A program made the translations under genes and the position numbers. A DNA stretch of 64,000 bases from Malania oleifera. Lineage: Eukaryota; Streptophyta; Magnoliopsida; Santalales; Ximeniaceae. Each line of letters begins with the position of its first letter. Positions within the stretch are counted from its first letter, which is position 1. Location of the stretch: contig NC_080419.1 of assembly GCF_029873635.1 (NCBI RefSeq), positions 75,194,597-75,258,596 of the forward strand, given 5' to 3'. The notes under the pieces were generated by a model, which had not been told where the DNA came from, ran no database searches, and saw nothing but the letters and a program-made list of their open reading frames with translations. Shown piece by piece: positions 13,601 through 23,676 of the stretch.

Positions 13601-13930
13601 TCTCGGCTAACTTAATACGACAAATTGATAGAACTTAGATTATGCACATGACATCCTAAGTTTGATTCATAGTTGAGCACTACTTTGTAGGAGTAGGGTT
13701 AATATAGATTTTATTCGCTTTCCAGTAGATTGTTAGAAAACACCTTGAAAAATACCATCCTTTTACTTTTCTTTTACACAAGGCTACAATAAATTGATTT
13801 GGAAGTGGTTTGATAACTGCGCTTTAAGTCCCTGAGGATCGACACCCAACTTCCGCCACTTTCTACAAAACTTTGGATTAGTTAGGTTTCATAAATATTA
13901 TTTTTGGTAATTAAGGACCCAAGCGCTGAC
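10633..13930 (+). mobile_element. Athila-type LTR, + orientation, interrupted
   Basis: It starts TGATGAGTCCCTAAAATGC and reaches GGACCCAAGCGCTGAC near 13930. Without the solo LTR at 10706-12545 it is about 1.45 kb. An inverted relative occupies 14392-15947; both share the AAAATGCATGATTTTAGACC-like start, the TTTGTTCATGTTTCAGGG-like block, the ACTTTGTAGGAGTAGGGTTA block and the end. Probably the 3' LTR of the element whose gag-pro remains lie at 2731-4960. Confidence 0.65.
10706..12545 (-). mobile_element. Solo LTR of copia type with GTAAC target duplication
   Basis: The 1840-bp unit starts TGAAAGTTAAGGAG and ends GTTAGGCCAACA. GTAAC occurs at 10701-10705 and again at 12546-12550. The block CCCAAGAGGGGGTGAATTGG near its start marks it as a relative of the LTRs at 548 and 20460, in the same orientation. 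The host sequence continues uninterrupted across the insertion when compared with the inverted Athila LTR at 14392-15947, which confirms the boundaries. Confidence 0.85.
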
Positions 13931-14391
13931 GAGCCTACCATTGGGCAACGTCCAGCATCCATTGAAACTCTTGGTAAATCAATATTTGTTTGAACCTTTA
14001 CCAAATGTTGTTAAAGCCCTATCTTCAATTTCTAAAATTTCATATTTGATAAGCCTTTGCATCCATAGACTTCAATATTTCTACTTGCTAGCTTGAAATC
14101 AAGTGTGGAATATTGCTGTGCTAAACTTAGAATTTTATTCTTGAAATATTAAAATAACATCTTTGCTACATCTAACTTAATACCTATGTGAAAGAACCAA
14201 CTGAGACTAAATTCTGGACAACATCATAAACCTTTTCAAAATCCTTAAACATGTGAAATATAGCATGATTTATTGTGTTTATGTTTGGATAATTGAATTC
14301 TTAATTTAAAGTGTTTGAGTGTGTATGCTAGCTTGTGAGGGTTGAATCAGTAGGACTAGGTCACCCTCCCCTGTCCTACATCATGATCACT
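13931..14391. other. Unassigned spacer between two inverted Athila LTRs
   Basis: About 460 bp of AT-rich sequence between the + LTR (10633-13930) and the - LTR (14392-15947). I see no ORF, terminal repeat or RNA gene in it. Confidence 0.4.
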
Positions 14392-15947
14392 CACCAAGGC
14401 TTGGGTCCTTAACTACTAAAGATAAAATTTATAAACCTAACTAACCCAAGTTCAGTAGAATAGTGAGTAAGTCGAGTGTCGATCCACAGGGATTGGTGTG
14501 TAGTTTTTTACCACTTCTAGCCTAATTTACTACACCTTGTGTAAAAGGTACGAAGATGAGATTTTGAAAGGTTTTTCTAACAACTACTTAAAGCATGTAA
14601 ATTTATGTTAGCACTACTCCTACAAAGTAGGTCTTAGATTATGAATCAAGCCTAGACTATCGTGCGCACTAACTATGTCTACTCAGATATCCATCCTAGG
14701 CTAATGGTTAAGTGAACCATTCGATGGCATAGAGTAGCAAAGGTGTCCGGAGCATGATCGGGAACCAAGGTATACTCCATCACAACAATCACGAGATCAC
14801 CTCATACATAAACCATAGCCTAGTATGTATAAATGAATGAATCCCTTTCCAGGCTATCCTTTACCAAGCTATCCTTTACCCTATGGCTTAACACAATCAA
14901 AGATGTAAAATTTCATGGAAAATAAAGTGTAGGTATTGAAAGAGCATGTATTTAAATGAAAGCAGTAAAGAAAGCATGTAAATACTAGCTTCAATTATAA
15001 CTCAAAAATCTGTCACTAACGATCGGGAATTCAACCAAGAACCATCTACTCTAAGCGGCAGCACAAAGAACACGAAGGTTGTCACATGCCTTCAGCGATT
15101 CCATGCACGAACCAGTATAGGAATTGAAATCAAAAGTAGTAAATCCTACTCTTAGTGGCTCTTAATGACTCTCTAGGTCTGTCACTAACCCAAGAATGGC
15201 TAAAGAGGAACCCTAGATACATAGACGAAGCTATCTTTTATACCCAAAAGGGCTACAAGGTTTAAAATTCAAAATGGGAAACTTCAATGGGAAATCTCAC
15301 ACAGAAGATCATCCTTGTCGACCAGGTCACACCCCTTTCTTCCCCTAGTCGCATCCTAATCAAGGCTCGCATGAAATCAGGAATTCGAACTTCAGCATTC
15401 TCGACTTAATCGCGCCAATGGGTCTTCCTCGTCGAGCTACTAGTCGAGACTTGAAGGATCTCAGCTTCAAGATCTCGACCTGGTCATCCTTTGAGGTCTC
15501 TTGGTCAAACACTTGGTCGAGACTCTCAGTATCTCTGGCTCAGTAACCTTCAAGTTCTCGACTCGGTCGCCCTTCAAAGTCACTAGGTCGAACACATGGT
15601 CGAACCTTACAACATTCTTCTTTCAGTCTGAACCTTGGAATCTGCAGCTTGTGACCTATTCGCCCCCCTCTGTTACTGGTTGCACCATATGGTTGAACTA
15701 TATCTTCTTTCCTTTGGTAAATTGATGCTCTAGGGGCTTGATTGAGCATCTGATTTGAACTTTGTGCTTCCCAAATACTCTCTTGTCTTCTCGTATTGTT
15801 TAACTCCTCGATTTTAACCTATTTTCCTTGAAACAAGAACAAACATTGCGTAACTCCGAACTATGATAAGAAATGGTATTTACAAGATAATGAAGACAAA
15901 ACAAAGGTAAATCGAGGCCTAAAATAGTACATTTTAAGAACATATGA
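14392..15947 (-). mobile_element. Athila-type LTR, minus orientation, inserted in copia element
   Basis: The inverted relative of the + LTR at 10633-13930, uninterrupted at about 1.56 kb. Its right end (CATATGA, 15941-15947) falls where the neighbouring copia frame, read on the minus strand, stops matching its relative at 28.9-29.1 kb, so it was inserted into that element. It holds a cluster of GGTCGAGA/CTCGACC-type motifs at about 15315-15605. Confidence 0.65.
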
Positions 15948-18644
15948 CATACTCACTGTTGCTGCAATTTTCTGGCACCTGTTTCTTTTCTTCTTCGTGA
16001 GTACTTTGCAAAATAGCTTTTTCATCAAAAACCATATCTCTACTGATCACCACCTTGTTTGCCTTCAGATCCCACAACTTTGATCCCTTCACCCATTTCT
16101 GATACCCCAAAAAGATGCACCATCTAGACACCCAAATACTCTCAAACTGAAGTAGTCTACCTCGATGCCTGTCCACACCTCCTCTACAATTTTCCCATAT
16201 AATGTTGCCTTTGGTGATCTGTTAATCAGGAAACACGCCATATTTGTTGCCTCTACCCAGAATTTCTTTGCGAGCCCTGTCTTCAACCTGAGACACCGAG
16301 CCCTTTCAACTATGATTCGGTTCATCCTTTCCACCACACATTTTTGTTTTGGTGTCTTGCGTATTGTTAAATGTCTCTTAATGTCATGCTGCTCGCACAA
16401 CTCCATGAACCTTGAATCAATGTACTCAATTCCATTGTTTGACTTAAGGCATTTAATCTTCCTATCAGTTTGATTTTCCACCTCAGCTTTCCACAATTTT
16501 AACTTGGCAAATGTCTCTGACTTGTGCTGCATAAAGTACACCCAGACCTTTTGTGAGTAATAAACAATGAAACTCATGAAGTACATATGCCCCCCTCATG
16601 ATGCTACTCTCACCAGCCCCAAACATGTTAATGAAGGTAGTTAAGGATTCCCTTCGTCTTAAGCGTGGCTGCCATGAACTATACCCCATTATGTTTCCCA
16701 AGCACACAATAGCTGTAGAAATCCAGCTTGCATGATTTGACCCCCTTCAAAAGATTTCTCTTTTGAAGCTCCATCATTCCACACTCACCTATATGCTCTA
16801 ACCGCATATGCCACAAGACAGTTCTGTCCGACTCAGACTCTGTAGTTGCAACTCCACCTACAATTGTGGTGCCTAGCAGTGTATAAATATTCCCTAGTAC
16901 TTTTTGCACCTTCATCACGGTTAGAACTCCCTTACTCACCTTCATTATCCCACTTTTAGACTTGTAACTAAATACTTTACGATCTAAAGTGCCCAATGAA
17001 ATAAATTTTTTTCTTAATTGCGGTACATGCCTAACATCACATAACGTCCTCACCAAACCATCATACATTTTGATTATGATGTTCCGTATTCCAACAATTT
17101 TGCATGAAGCATCATTCCACATCAAAATAGAACCATAATTTATTAACCTATAAGTGGTGAACCAGTCTTTATTTCGCGTCATGTGATAAGAGCATGCCGA
17201 ATCTAAGATCCAAGAATCCGTGAGACCATTTGAACTGGATGAGACTGAAAGCATATCATCATCACCGCTCCCTGAGTCTCCTTCTTCCACTACATTTGCC
17301 GATTTAATGAACCTTCTTTATTTTCTGCATTTCCTTTCTTCCTCTCTGAACAATTTGGTTTTATGTGCCTTTTTTTTTTGCACTTAAAACACCATACATC
17401 CCTCCTCTTCCTGGAATTGGACCGAGCCTTATTATTACTCGGTCCACCCCGGAACTTGCTTTTCCCACGATTTTGATTACCTTTCACCACAAGCCCTTCC
17501 CCTTGAGAATTCTCATTACTGGCCTTCTTCCTCTAATGAAAACCCAACAGGGCACTCGTGATATCCTTCAACTCTAGAGTTTCTTTTCCCTATGTCAGAG
17601 TCGTAACAAGATTCTCATACGTAGGAGACGTAGGTAAGGAATTCAGCAGCATCAAAGTCTTGTCTTCGTCCTCAAACTTCACATCAACCCACTTCAGATC
17701 GCTGATGATCTGATTGAATATGTTGATGTGTTAATTCATATTCGAAGCCTCTGCCACCTTAAGCCCATACAATTTTTGCTTAAGATACAACTTGTTTGTT
17801 AATGACTTGAACATATACCAGCTCTCCAAGTCCAACCAAACCATCGTCGGCGATTCCTTATCCATGACGTGATACATAACTGTCGCAACGTTCTGGAGAA
17901 GGGGTCCGGAATGGCGAGGGATAATAGCTTTTGAATTTTGAAATGAAGTCGCCACCAACCTAATCTTTACCTTGGTCCGGTTAGAACACCCAATCTTAGT
18001 CTGCTTTACCAGAATCAGGATCAGGAATTCGGTTATGTAAGGGGAAGTTACTAGCACCCCCTACACACATGTTCTACAAACGATACCTAATTAGTTATGA
18101 ATTATTCCTAAATTGAAATTTAATGGTCTTTAATTAATTCCTTTAAATTAAATAAATAAATAAACCAATAAATAAAATCAAAGTGTGATTTAGGAATGCC
18201 TAGTAAGACCTCCAAATGAAGGGATATTGTTAGATAAACCTCCCCTCGTAATTGATACAGGTAAGGTCTGAAATACCTTTTTATCCTTTGTGAAATCATC
18301 AGGTCACACCCACCCAAAAATCAAGAAAATCATAAAAATCATCTTTGAAAACATTCCGAGATTTTTCAAAATCCTTGTAAAATCATTTTGGAATTTCTCA
18401 AATATTTTCCTAAAAAACTTTCTAAGATTTTTAGAGAGTTTTCTTTATTTTTCAAAGGTATTTTATTTTCTATTTTTTTTTATTTTGAGTCAAAATAACT
18501 CAAAATATTTTTCAAGACTTCAAAAATATTTTCCAAATATTTTATTCATTTTTCCTTTTTTTTTGTTTGTAATTTTATGCTATTCCCTATTTTTTAAAAG
18601 TTTAAAACTAATTAATTAAAATTATTAAATAACATAATATATAA

Positions 18645-18676
18645 AATAAATAAATAAATAAATAAATAAATAAAAG
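18645..18676. repeat. (ATAA)n microsatellite
   Basis: An uninterrupted run of ATAA units inside the Tat-like solo LTR. Confidence 0.8.
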
Positions 18677-18946
18677 GTGACTGGGTGACTCGACTCAATC
18701 GGTTCATTTAAAATGAACCAGATTAATCCAGCATGTGCCACGTGTCCACCCACAGTGGTGACACGTGGCATTTTTATTCTTTTTTTAAATTATTTTTTTG
18801 TATTTTTAAAAATATTGTCACAGGGTGATGTTAGCAGAGTTACCTTGACACGTGTCACCATGACACGTGTCATTCTCTAGGGTCTTCCTTTTATTTTTAA
18901 AATCTTAATCTAAAAAAACATATAGGACTTTAAAAGATTTTTCTTA

Positions 18947-19694
18947 CCTGAAGCTGCTGTTGCAACAAGTTCATAGTTTGAGTCAGAAAACCGAAGTTAT
19001 AAAACTTCAAATAACAAATTTACTAAACAGAATTAGGAATGATGAATCATGAATAACCTATTAAAAATTCAACTCAATCAGACAAGGAATTACTATCTGA
19101 TAGTCTGGAATAAACTCACTACGCAAGCCTCCATTCCTGAAGCTGCTACTGCGATGGGACTGTGGTCCGAGCCACAAAATAAAAATTTCAAAACTCTAAA
19201 TAACAATATAACCAGTCAAAATTAAAAGGGATTAGTCATGCACAACCTGTAAAATTGCAGCTTAATCGAAGGAGAAATCACCACCCGATCATCTGGATCA
19301 AACTGACTATGCAGGCACCTCTAATCCTAAAATTGTTGTTGCCATGAGACTGACATCCAAGGCACAAAATCATAGTTTAAAAGCTTTAAAGAACAATCTA
19401 ATCGATCAAAATTAAAAAGGATAAGTCATATACAACTTGTAAATAATTCAGCTCAATGGAATTAGAATTCGCCACCTAATCATTTGGATCAAACTGACTG
19501 CGTAGGCACCCTTGTTGCTGCAATGAGGCTGCTATCCGAATAAGAAAATTGAGGTTCTCAAGCTTCAAATGACAATCGAACCGTCCAAAGTGAAGAAGGA
19601 AAAGTTAGGCACCGCTTGTTAAAATATTGGCTCAATCGGATGAGCAATTGTGCTCCGATAGTCTAGCGAAAATTGACTGTGCGAGAACCCCCAA
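18947..19694. repeat. About 187-bp tandem repeat, four units, inside an LTR
   Basis: Units start at about 18947 (CCTGAAGCTGCTGTTGC), 19136 (CCTGAAGCTGCTACTGC), 19326 (CCTAAAATTGTTGTTGC) and 19510 (CCTTGTTGCTGCAATGAGG). Each carries the same order of blocks, including CAATCTAACCGATCAAAATTA-like and ATCTGGATCAAACTGACT-like segments. The units are clearly diverged, so the array is not recent. Confidence 0.75.
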
Positions 19695-20459
19695 TCCTGA
19701 ATTTTTAGGAAAAGCACTCTCTCTCTCTAACACGAAATTCTTTTTTCTCCACTCTCTTCTTGTATTTTTTCCATGTCCTTCTCTTCTTCCAAACTTCTCT
19801 ATTTATAGGCTTGAGGAGTGATTCAATCAAATTTAAATCAAGCAATCAAAATTAAATCAAATTCAAATCAATCAATTAAGATAAAACTAATTTGCTAAAT
19901 AGAATTCAAATAAATCAATCAAAATAAAACTAATTCACTAAATCAAGTTGATCAATCAAACTTATTTTTCAATCAAGCTTTATTGGCAAATCAACTTCAA
20001 ATTTTGATTTTTGCACATGTGTTTGATTTTATTTTTATTTTATTTTATTTTATCTTGTAAGTCCAAATTAAAGACTCAAGATTATTGGCCCACTTTCATT
20101 TTTCAGTTTTTTTTGCATGAAAAAAAATTAGTTTTTGTAATATAAGACCCTCGGATAAATTGGGGTGTCTACAATCAAGTCATGGGCGAGACAAAGTTTG
20201 ATAGTTGCCAGAACCTTCGTTTCCAATTCCTTACAACTCATGTCGTCCATGCCTTCCGGCTACCTCATGTATAATGCCTTCACCATACCTTACTACACCA
20301 ATAAGTCCTTAACCCTTCTTGATTCATCAAAGTTGACAATGTCGAACTTCGTAGAAGAAATCCCAATCATTGTAACCAAAGGTTATGATACCAATTTGTT
20401 GGGCAAAGATTACCGATGTGTAGCAGAAACACAAGTTGAATCGGATCGTGCAATGCAGC

Positions 20460-20674
20460 TGATAGATATGGTGTATTCCCAAGAGGGGGGGGTGAATTGG
20501 GAATTTAAAAAATCCTAGGTCAAGTATGTTATATTTTCAAAATCCACAATCAGTATTACACAACTTAGGGTTTTTCTAACTAATTACAAAATCCATAGAT
20601 ATTCAGATATACGAATATTCGAAAATATGCACAACAAATCAAATATAAATATAAGTGCGGAAATGTAAGAAAGT

Positions 20675-20718
<44 letters not shown>

Positions 20719-22397
20719 AACACAAAGTTTTTAACGAGGCTTGGCAAATCCCGCCTACGTCCTCACCCCAAGACAACTCGTCTGAGGATTCCACTATTCT
20801 CCTCCTTAAAACCGAGCGAAGCTTCCTGTTATAATCCGCTTCTTACCAAGGCGAAGCTTTCCTTTACAATTCTCTGCTTACACAAGGCGTAACTACCTTT
20901 TTACACTCCGCTGCTTACATGAGACGTAGCTACCTCTTTACAATCCGCTGCTTACACGAGGTGTAGTTACCTCTCCATGATTCATAATCCGAACTGCTAG
21001 TACAAATGATGTAAGAAATTTGAGTACAGTAAATGCTTCTTGATAAGCAAAGATGTACAAATGAAAATCTAATATGCACTCTCAAATGATTTTCAAGTGA
21101 AACTCGATAGAGTAGAGTAATCCCCTCAAAAATAATTTTCAATAAAAACGAGAGTATGGAAAATGATTTTCTCAAATTGGCCTTTGTAAATCAAATGTGA
21201 GTAGCCTTTCAAGCAAGAATATATAAGTGAATATGTTGCCCAAGGCTCTCAACGATAGCTCAAAAATATTTTCTCCAAGAAGATTTTCAATAAGAAGAGT
21301 ATGAGAAATATATAAAAAAATTCTTCAAGATTTACCATTTAAGAAAAATAGCAAGAAGTCTTTTCAAGCAAAATATATGGATATGAATATATGCTCAAGC
21401 CTTGCAAGTATAACCCCAAGATAATTTCCCTAAAAATATTTTCAAAAAGAAAGAGAAGGAGAAATATGACTTGATGCTCAAAATGGAGTATAAAAAAGTG
21501 TTTGAGAATCAAAGAATAATGAAGTATGCTTACAATCCCTTTATCTAACATTTTCCAAGTGTTTTAGGTTTGTGTTTATAGGCAAAAACCAAAACTAACA
21601 GTTTTATGGTAGTTGGAGTATTAAAATATAATTTAATTTGAAAACTAACCATTTTTCGGCCGTTGGGGCGCTTTCTGTGCGGATACCCTTCAGTTTGTCA
21701 GATATAACTTTTTATATACAATTCCAAATTGGTCGTTCTTGGTATCAAAAGAAATCTAAGAGAACATCCCACAACTTTCATGTTGAACACTTTTTAAGAT
21801 AAAAGAGTGATTGATTGATAAAATCGCTCATCAATGAGACAAAAGAAACATGAAGGGAATTTTTCTATTGCGGACACCCTTCAGTATTTTTGACATAACT
21901 TTATCTATACAACTCTAAATTGAATGTGCTTGGCATTAACAAAAAGTTAAGAGAAAAATCCACAACTTTCACGTTGGACACTTTTTAAGAAAAGGAATGT
22001 TTGATAGAGAAAAATGCTCATTAATACGATAGAAGAAATATGAAGGGTTTTTTTTTTAAGAAACTTGTTTTGGAAAAAATATTTTCATGACAAGTTTATG
22101 TGCCTTAAGGTCAATTTAAGGTCATTTAACTTCAAATTAAATCATAAGGAATGCATGCACAATTAAACCTAATTAATTATTATAACCAAAAAAATAAGTA
22201 AAGTCTTCACGCCTTTTGCTTTTCTGAATCCCCATGGAATACGCCGATTGGTGTGAGCTAGAAGTGCATTTACGACTTCCATTTTGCATCCTTCACTTGT
22301 GCTCCCAGAATTATAAACCTGTACATTTACTAAATACACAAATGAGATATTGTGGTTTGTCATAATCAAAATAGGGATCAGACTCAAAAAGTCAACA
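20460..22397 (-). mobile_element. Solo LTR of copia type inserted in a copia LTR
   Basis: The 1938-bp unit starts TGATAGATATGGTG and ends AAAAAGTCAACA. It is related to the LTRs at 548 and 10706 through CCCAAGAGGGGGGGTGAATT. The flanks join into the TNT1-like LTR sequence seen intact at about 30970-31010, which fixes both ends. The presumed 5-bp duplications GCAGC and ATAGC are degenerate. Confidence 0.75.
20677..20714. repeat. (GA)n microsatellite
   Basis: About 38 bp of uninterrupted GA dinucleotide inside the solo LTR. Confidence 0.95.
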
Positions 22398-22689
22398 ATA
22401 GCAATCAACAATGAATAATACGGAAACAATCAATCATACAATTAATAAGGGAAATCAAATAATTAATGACACAAGAGATTGCGTGGTTCAGCAATGCGCC
22501 TACGTCCACTAGAGCAAACATATGAATTTTCACTATCAATATCAAACAAGGGTTACCATAATGTTTATATGCTAACCCTATGCGTAAAAAAAGCTTAAAA
22601 AGTTCCCCAAGTACGCCTGTAGCAATCCTTTGAGGAAAATCCTCCGAAATCCCCAATCTACTAATCACCCTGATTCAAAAGTCGTAATC

Positions 22690-22830
22690 AGTGTCGAACA
22701 AGGCCGTTGATGGTTTAATATTGAGACTGAAACATGAAGGCTAAAACCGTCAACGGTTTCAGGCAAACTGTTGACAGTTATCTCTCGATGGTAAATCATT
22801 GACCAAACTATCGACGGTTTCTTTTTGCAA
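22690..22830. repeat. Array of AAACCGTCGACGGTTT-like palindromes in copia LTR
   Basis: About five degenerate copies, for example AAACCGTCAACGGTTTCAG near 22743 and AACTATCGACGGTTTC near 22806. Related arrays are at about 27545-27680 and 31300-31425 in the LTRs of the second copia element. Confidence 0.7.
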
Positions 22831-22907
22831 TTCAGCTTCCTTGTTCTTGTTTCACCATTCTTTCCTTGTGCATTTATTCCATTCAATATGAGCCACATAT
22901 TCCAATA

Positions 22908-23293
22908 GTTTTCTAAGACATTATGTTGACTAGTTTTTTTAATTTAATTTATTTAACATGTGTTGTTTGTAAATATCATTTGTTATGGCTAAAATTAATT
23001 TTTTTTTTCAGATATGCATGATAATTAACTAATAGGAAACTAATAAAATATTTATTTTATGAATAAAATTAAATTTTGGGATATTTTTTGATAAATTTTG
23101 AAAATATAAGGGATAGAAAGTTATTTTAAAAAAATTTAGAGGGGTTGGACTTCACCTTTTTCAATTATGGGCTACGGCGCTGCATCTCAACGCACGTGAG
23201 CACCGTTGTTCTCAGCTTCACCACAAGCCCTTCTAAAACCCTATTGGGTCAAACGTCCAAACTTCCCACGCCCTCCGCCCAGTCCCCGGTGAC
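22908..23293 (+). promoter_or_regulatory. NUP85: NUP85 promoter and 5' leader (candidate)
   Basis: This 386-bp stretch between the end of the copia LTR and the NUP85 start codon is all the non-element sequence there is upstream. AT-rich DNA to about 23140 is followed by a clearly GC-richer leader. A TATA-like AATATAAG lies at about 23103-23110, which would place transcription start near 23135 and give a leader of about 160 nt. A CACGTG G-box core lies at 23193-23198 and a short upstream ORF at 23167-23199. Start site and promoter use are inferred, not shown. Confidence 0.45.
23167..23199 (+). CDS. Possible 10-codon upstream ORF in the NUP85 leader
   Basis: ATG at 23167 opens a frame of ten codons ending in TGA (peptide MGYGAASQRT). 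It closes about 95 bp before the main start and is in a different frame from NUP85. If the mRNA starts near 23135 it would lie in the leader and could damp translation. There is no evidence that it is translated. Confidence 0.3.
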   Translation: MGYGAASQRT

Positions 23294-23676
23294 ATGCCGG
23301 GCCGCATGGCGAATTGCGGCGACTCCGTCGTCCCGTCCCCTCCTGAGGCTCAGGACCCTGTCGTCTACACTCTTCGCCACGGTCTTTCATCCCCAATCCA
23401 CCGCCTCTCCGTCTCTTGGTCCCGCGGCAACACCCTACGTGTATCGTTTTTCCAGCGGCCGTCGGAAGGAGGCAGTCACATTGATACCGAGAGCGAGGTT
23501 GGTGGGAAGGTGCTGGAGGTGAAGCTGGGAGCTGGGGATGGCGAGATCGACGATGCTCAATTACGAAGGATAACTTATGGTTCTGTCTCTCCTTTCGCGC
23601 TTCTTCAGAGTAGAAAAAACTCAGTGTCGGCCTTGTCAAAATTGCCGATGGGTTCGTCTCCTTATCACGTTGAGTG
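23294..23676 (+). CDS. NUP85: NUP85 exon 1 coding part (residues 1-128)
   Basis: Starts at the ATG of MPGRMANCGDSVVPSPPE; family members also start MPG. It includes HGLSSPIHRLSVSWSRGN and ITYGSVSPFALLQSRKNS. It ends with the first two bases of a Trp codon before the GTAATC donor at 23677. GC-rich compared with its surroundings. An open stretch in another frame from 23145 overlaps it but has only a TTG start and no family match. Confidence 0.92.

Larger units (their letters stand above)
17881..20173 (-). mobile_element. Solo LTR of Tat-like gypsy type inside copia gag
   Basis: It runs from TGTCGCAACG to GGGTGTCTACA; the reverse complement starts TGTAGACACCCC, a start I associate with Tat/Retand-type gypsy LTRs. 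Copia gag sequence flanks it on both sides. Comparison with the copia copy at about 30660-30700 confirms a 2.29-kb insertion. The presumed duplications ATAAC and ATCAA agree at only three of five positions, which suggests age. It shares blocks with the LTR at 39089 (a TTAGAACACC...TAGCACCCC...ACCTAATT series). Confidence 0.7.
15948..22907 (-). mobile_element. Copia element, TNT1-94/Tork-like, minus strand (broken, nested)
   Basis: Minus-strand parts in order: LTR (22403-22907 plus 20397-20459, split by a solo LTR); a primer-binding site for initiator tRNA-Met just left of 20397; gag, split by a solo LTR; a CCHC zinc knuckle near 17380 (CFKCKKKRHIKPNC); protease and gag-pre-integrase at about 16680-17290 (DSACSYHMT, RNLLKGVKSC); and the integrase core at about 16090-16586 (KCVVERMNRIIVERARC). 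The left end is replaced by the Athila LTR. It belongs to the same family as 27168-31504. Fossil, many breaks. Confidence 0.85.

Noticed and set aside
18290-18619. 109-codon Phe/Ile-rich + frame
   Set aside because: It is a product of T-rich, low-complexity DNA in a solo LTR, not a membrane protein gene.
23145-23522. A 125-codon + frame overlapping NUP85 exon 1
   Set aside because: It opens on TTG, not ATG, lies in another frame in a GC-rich stretch and matches no family. The NUP85 frame from 23294 explains the region.
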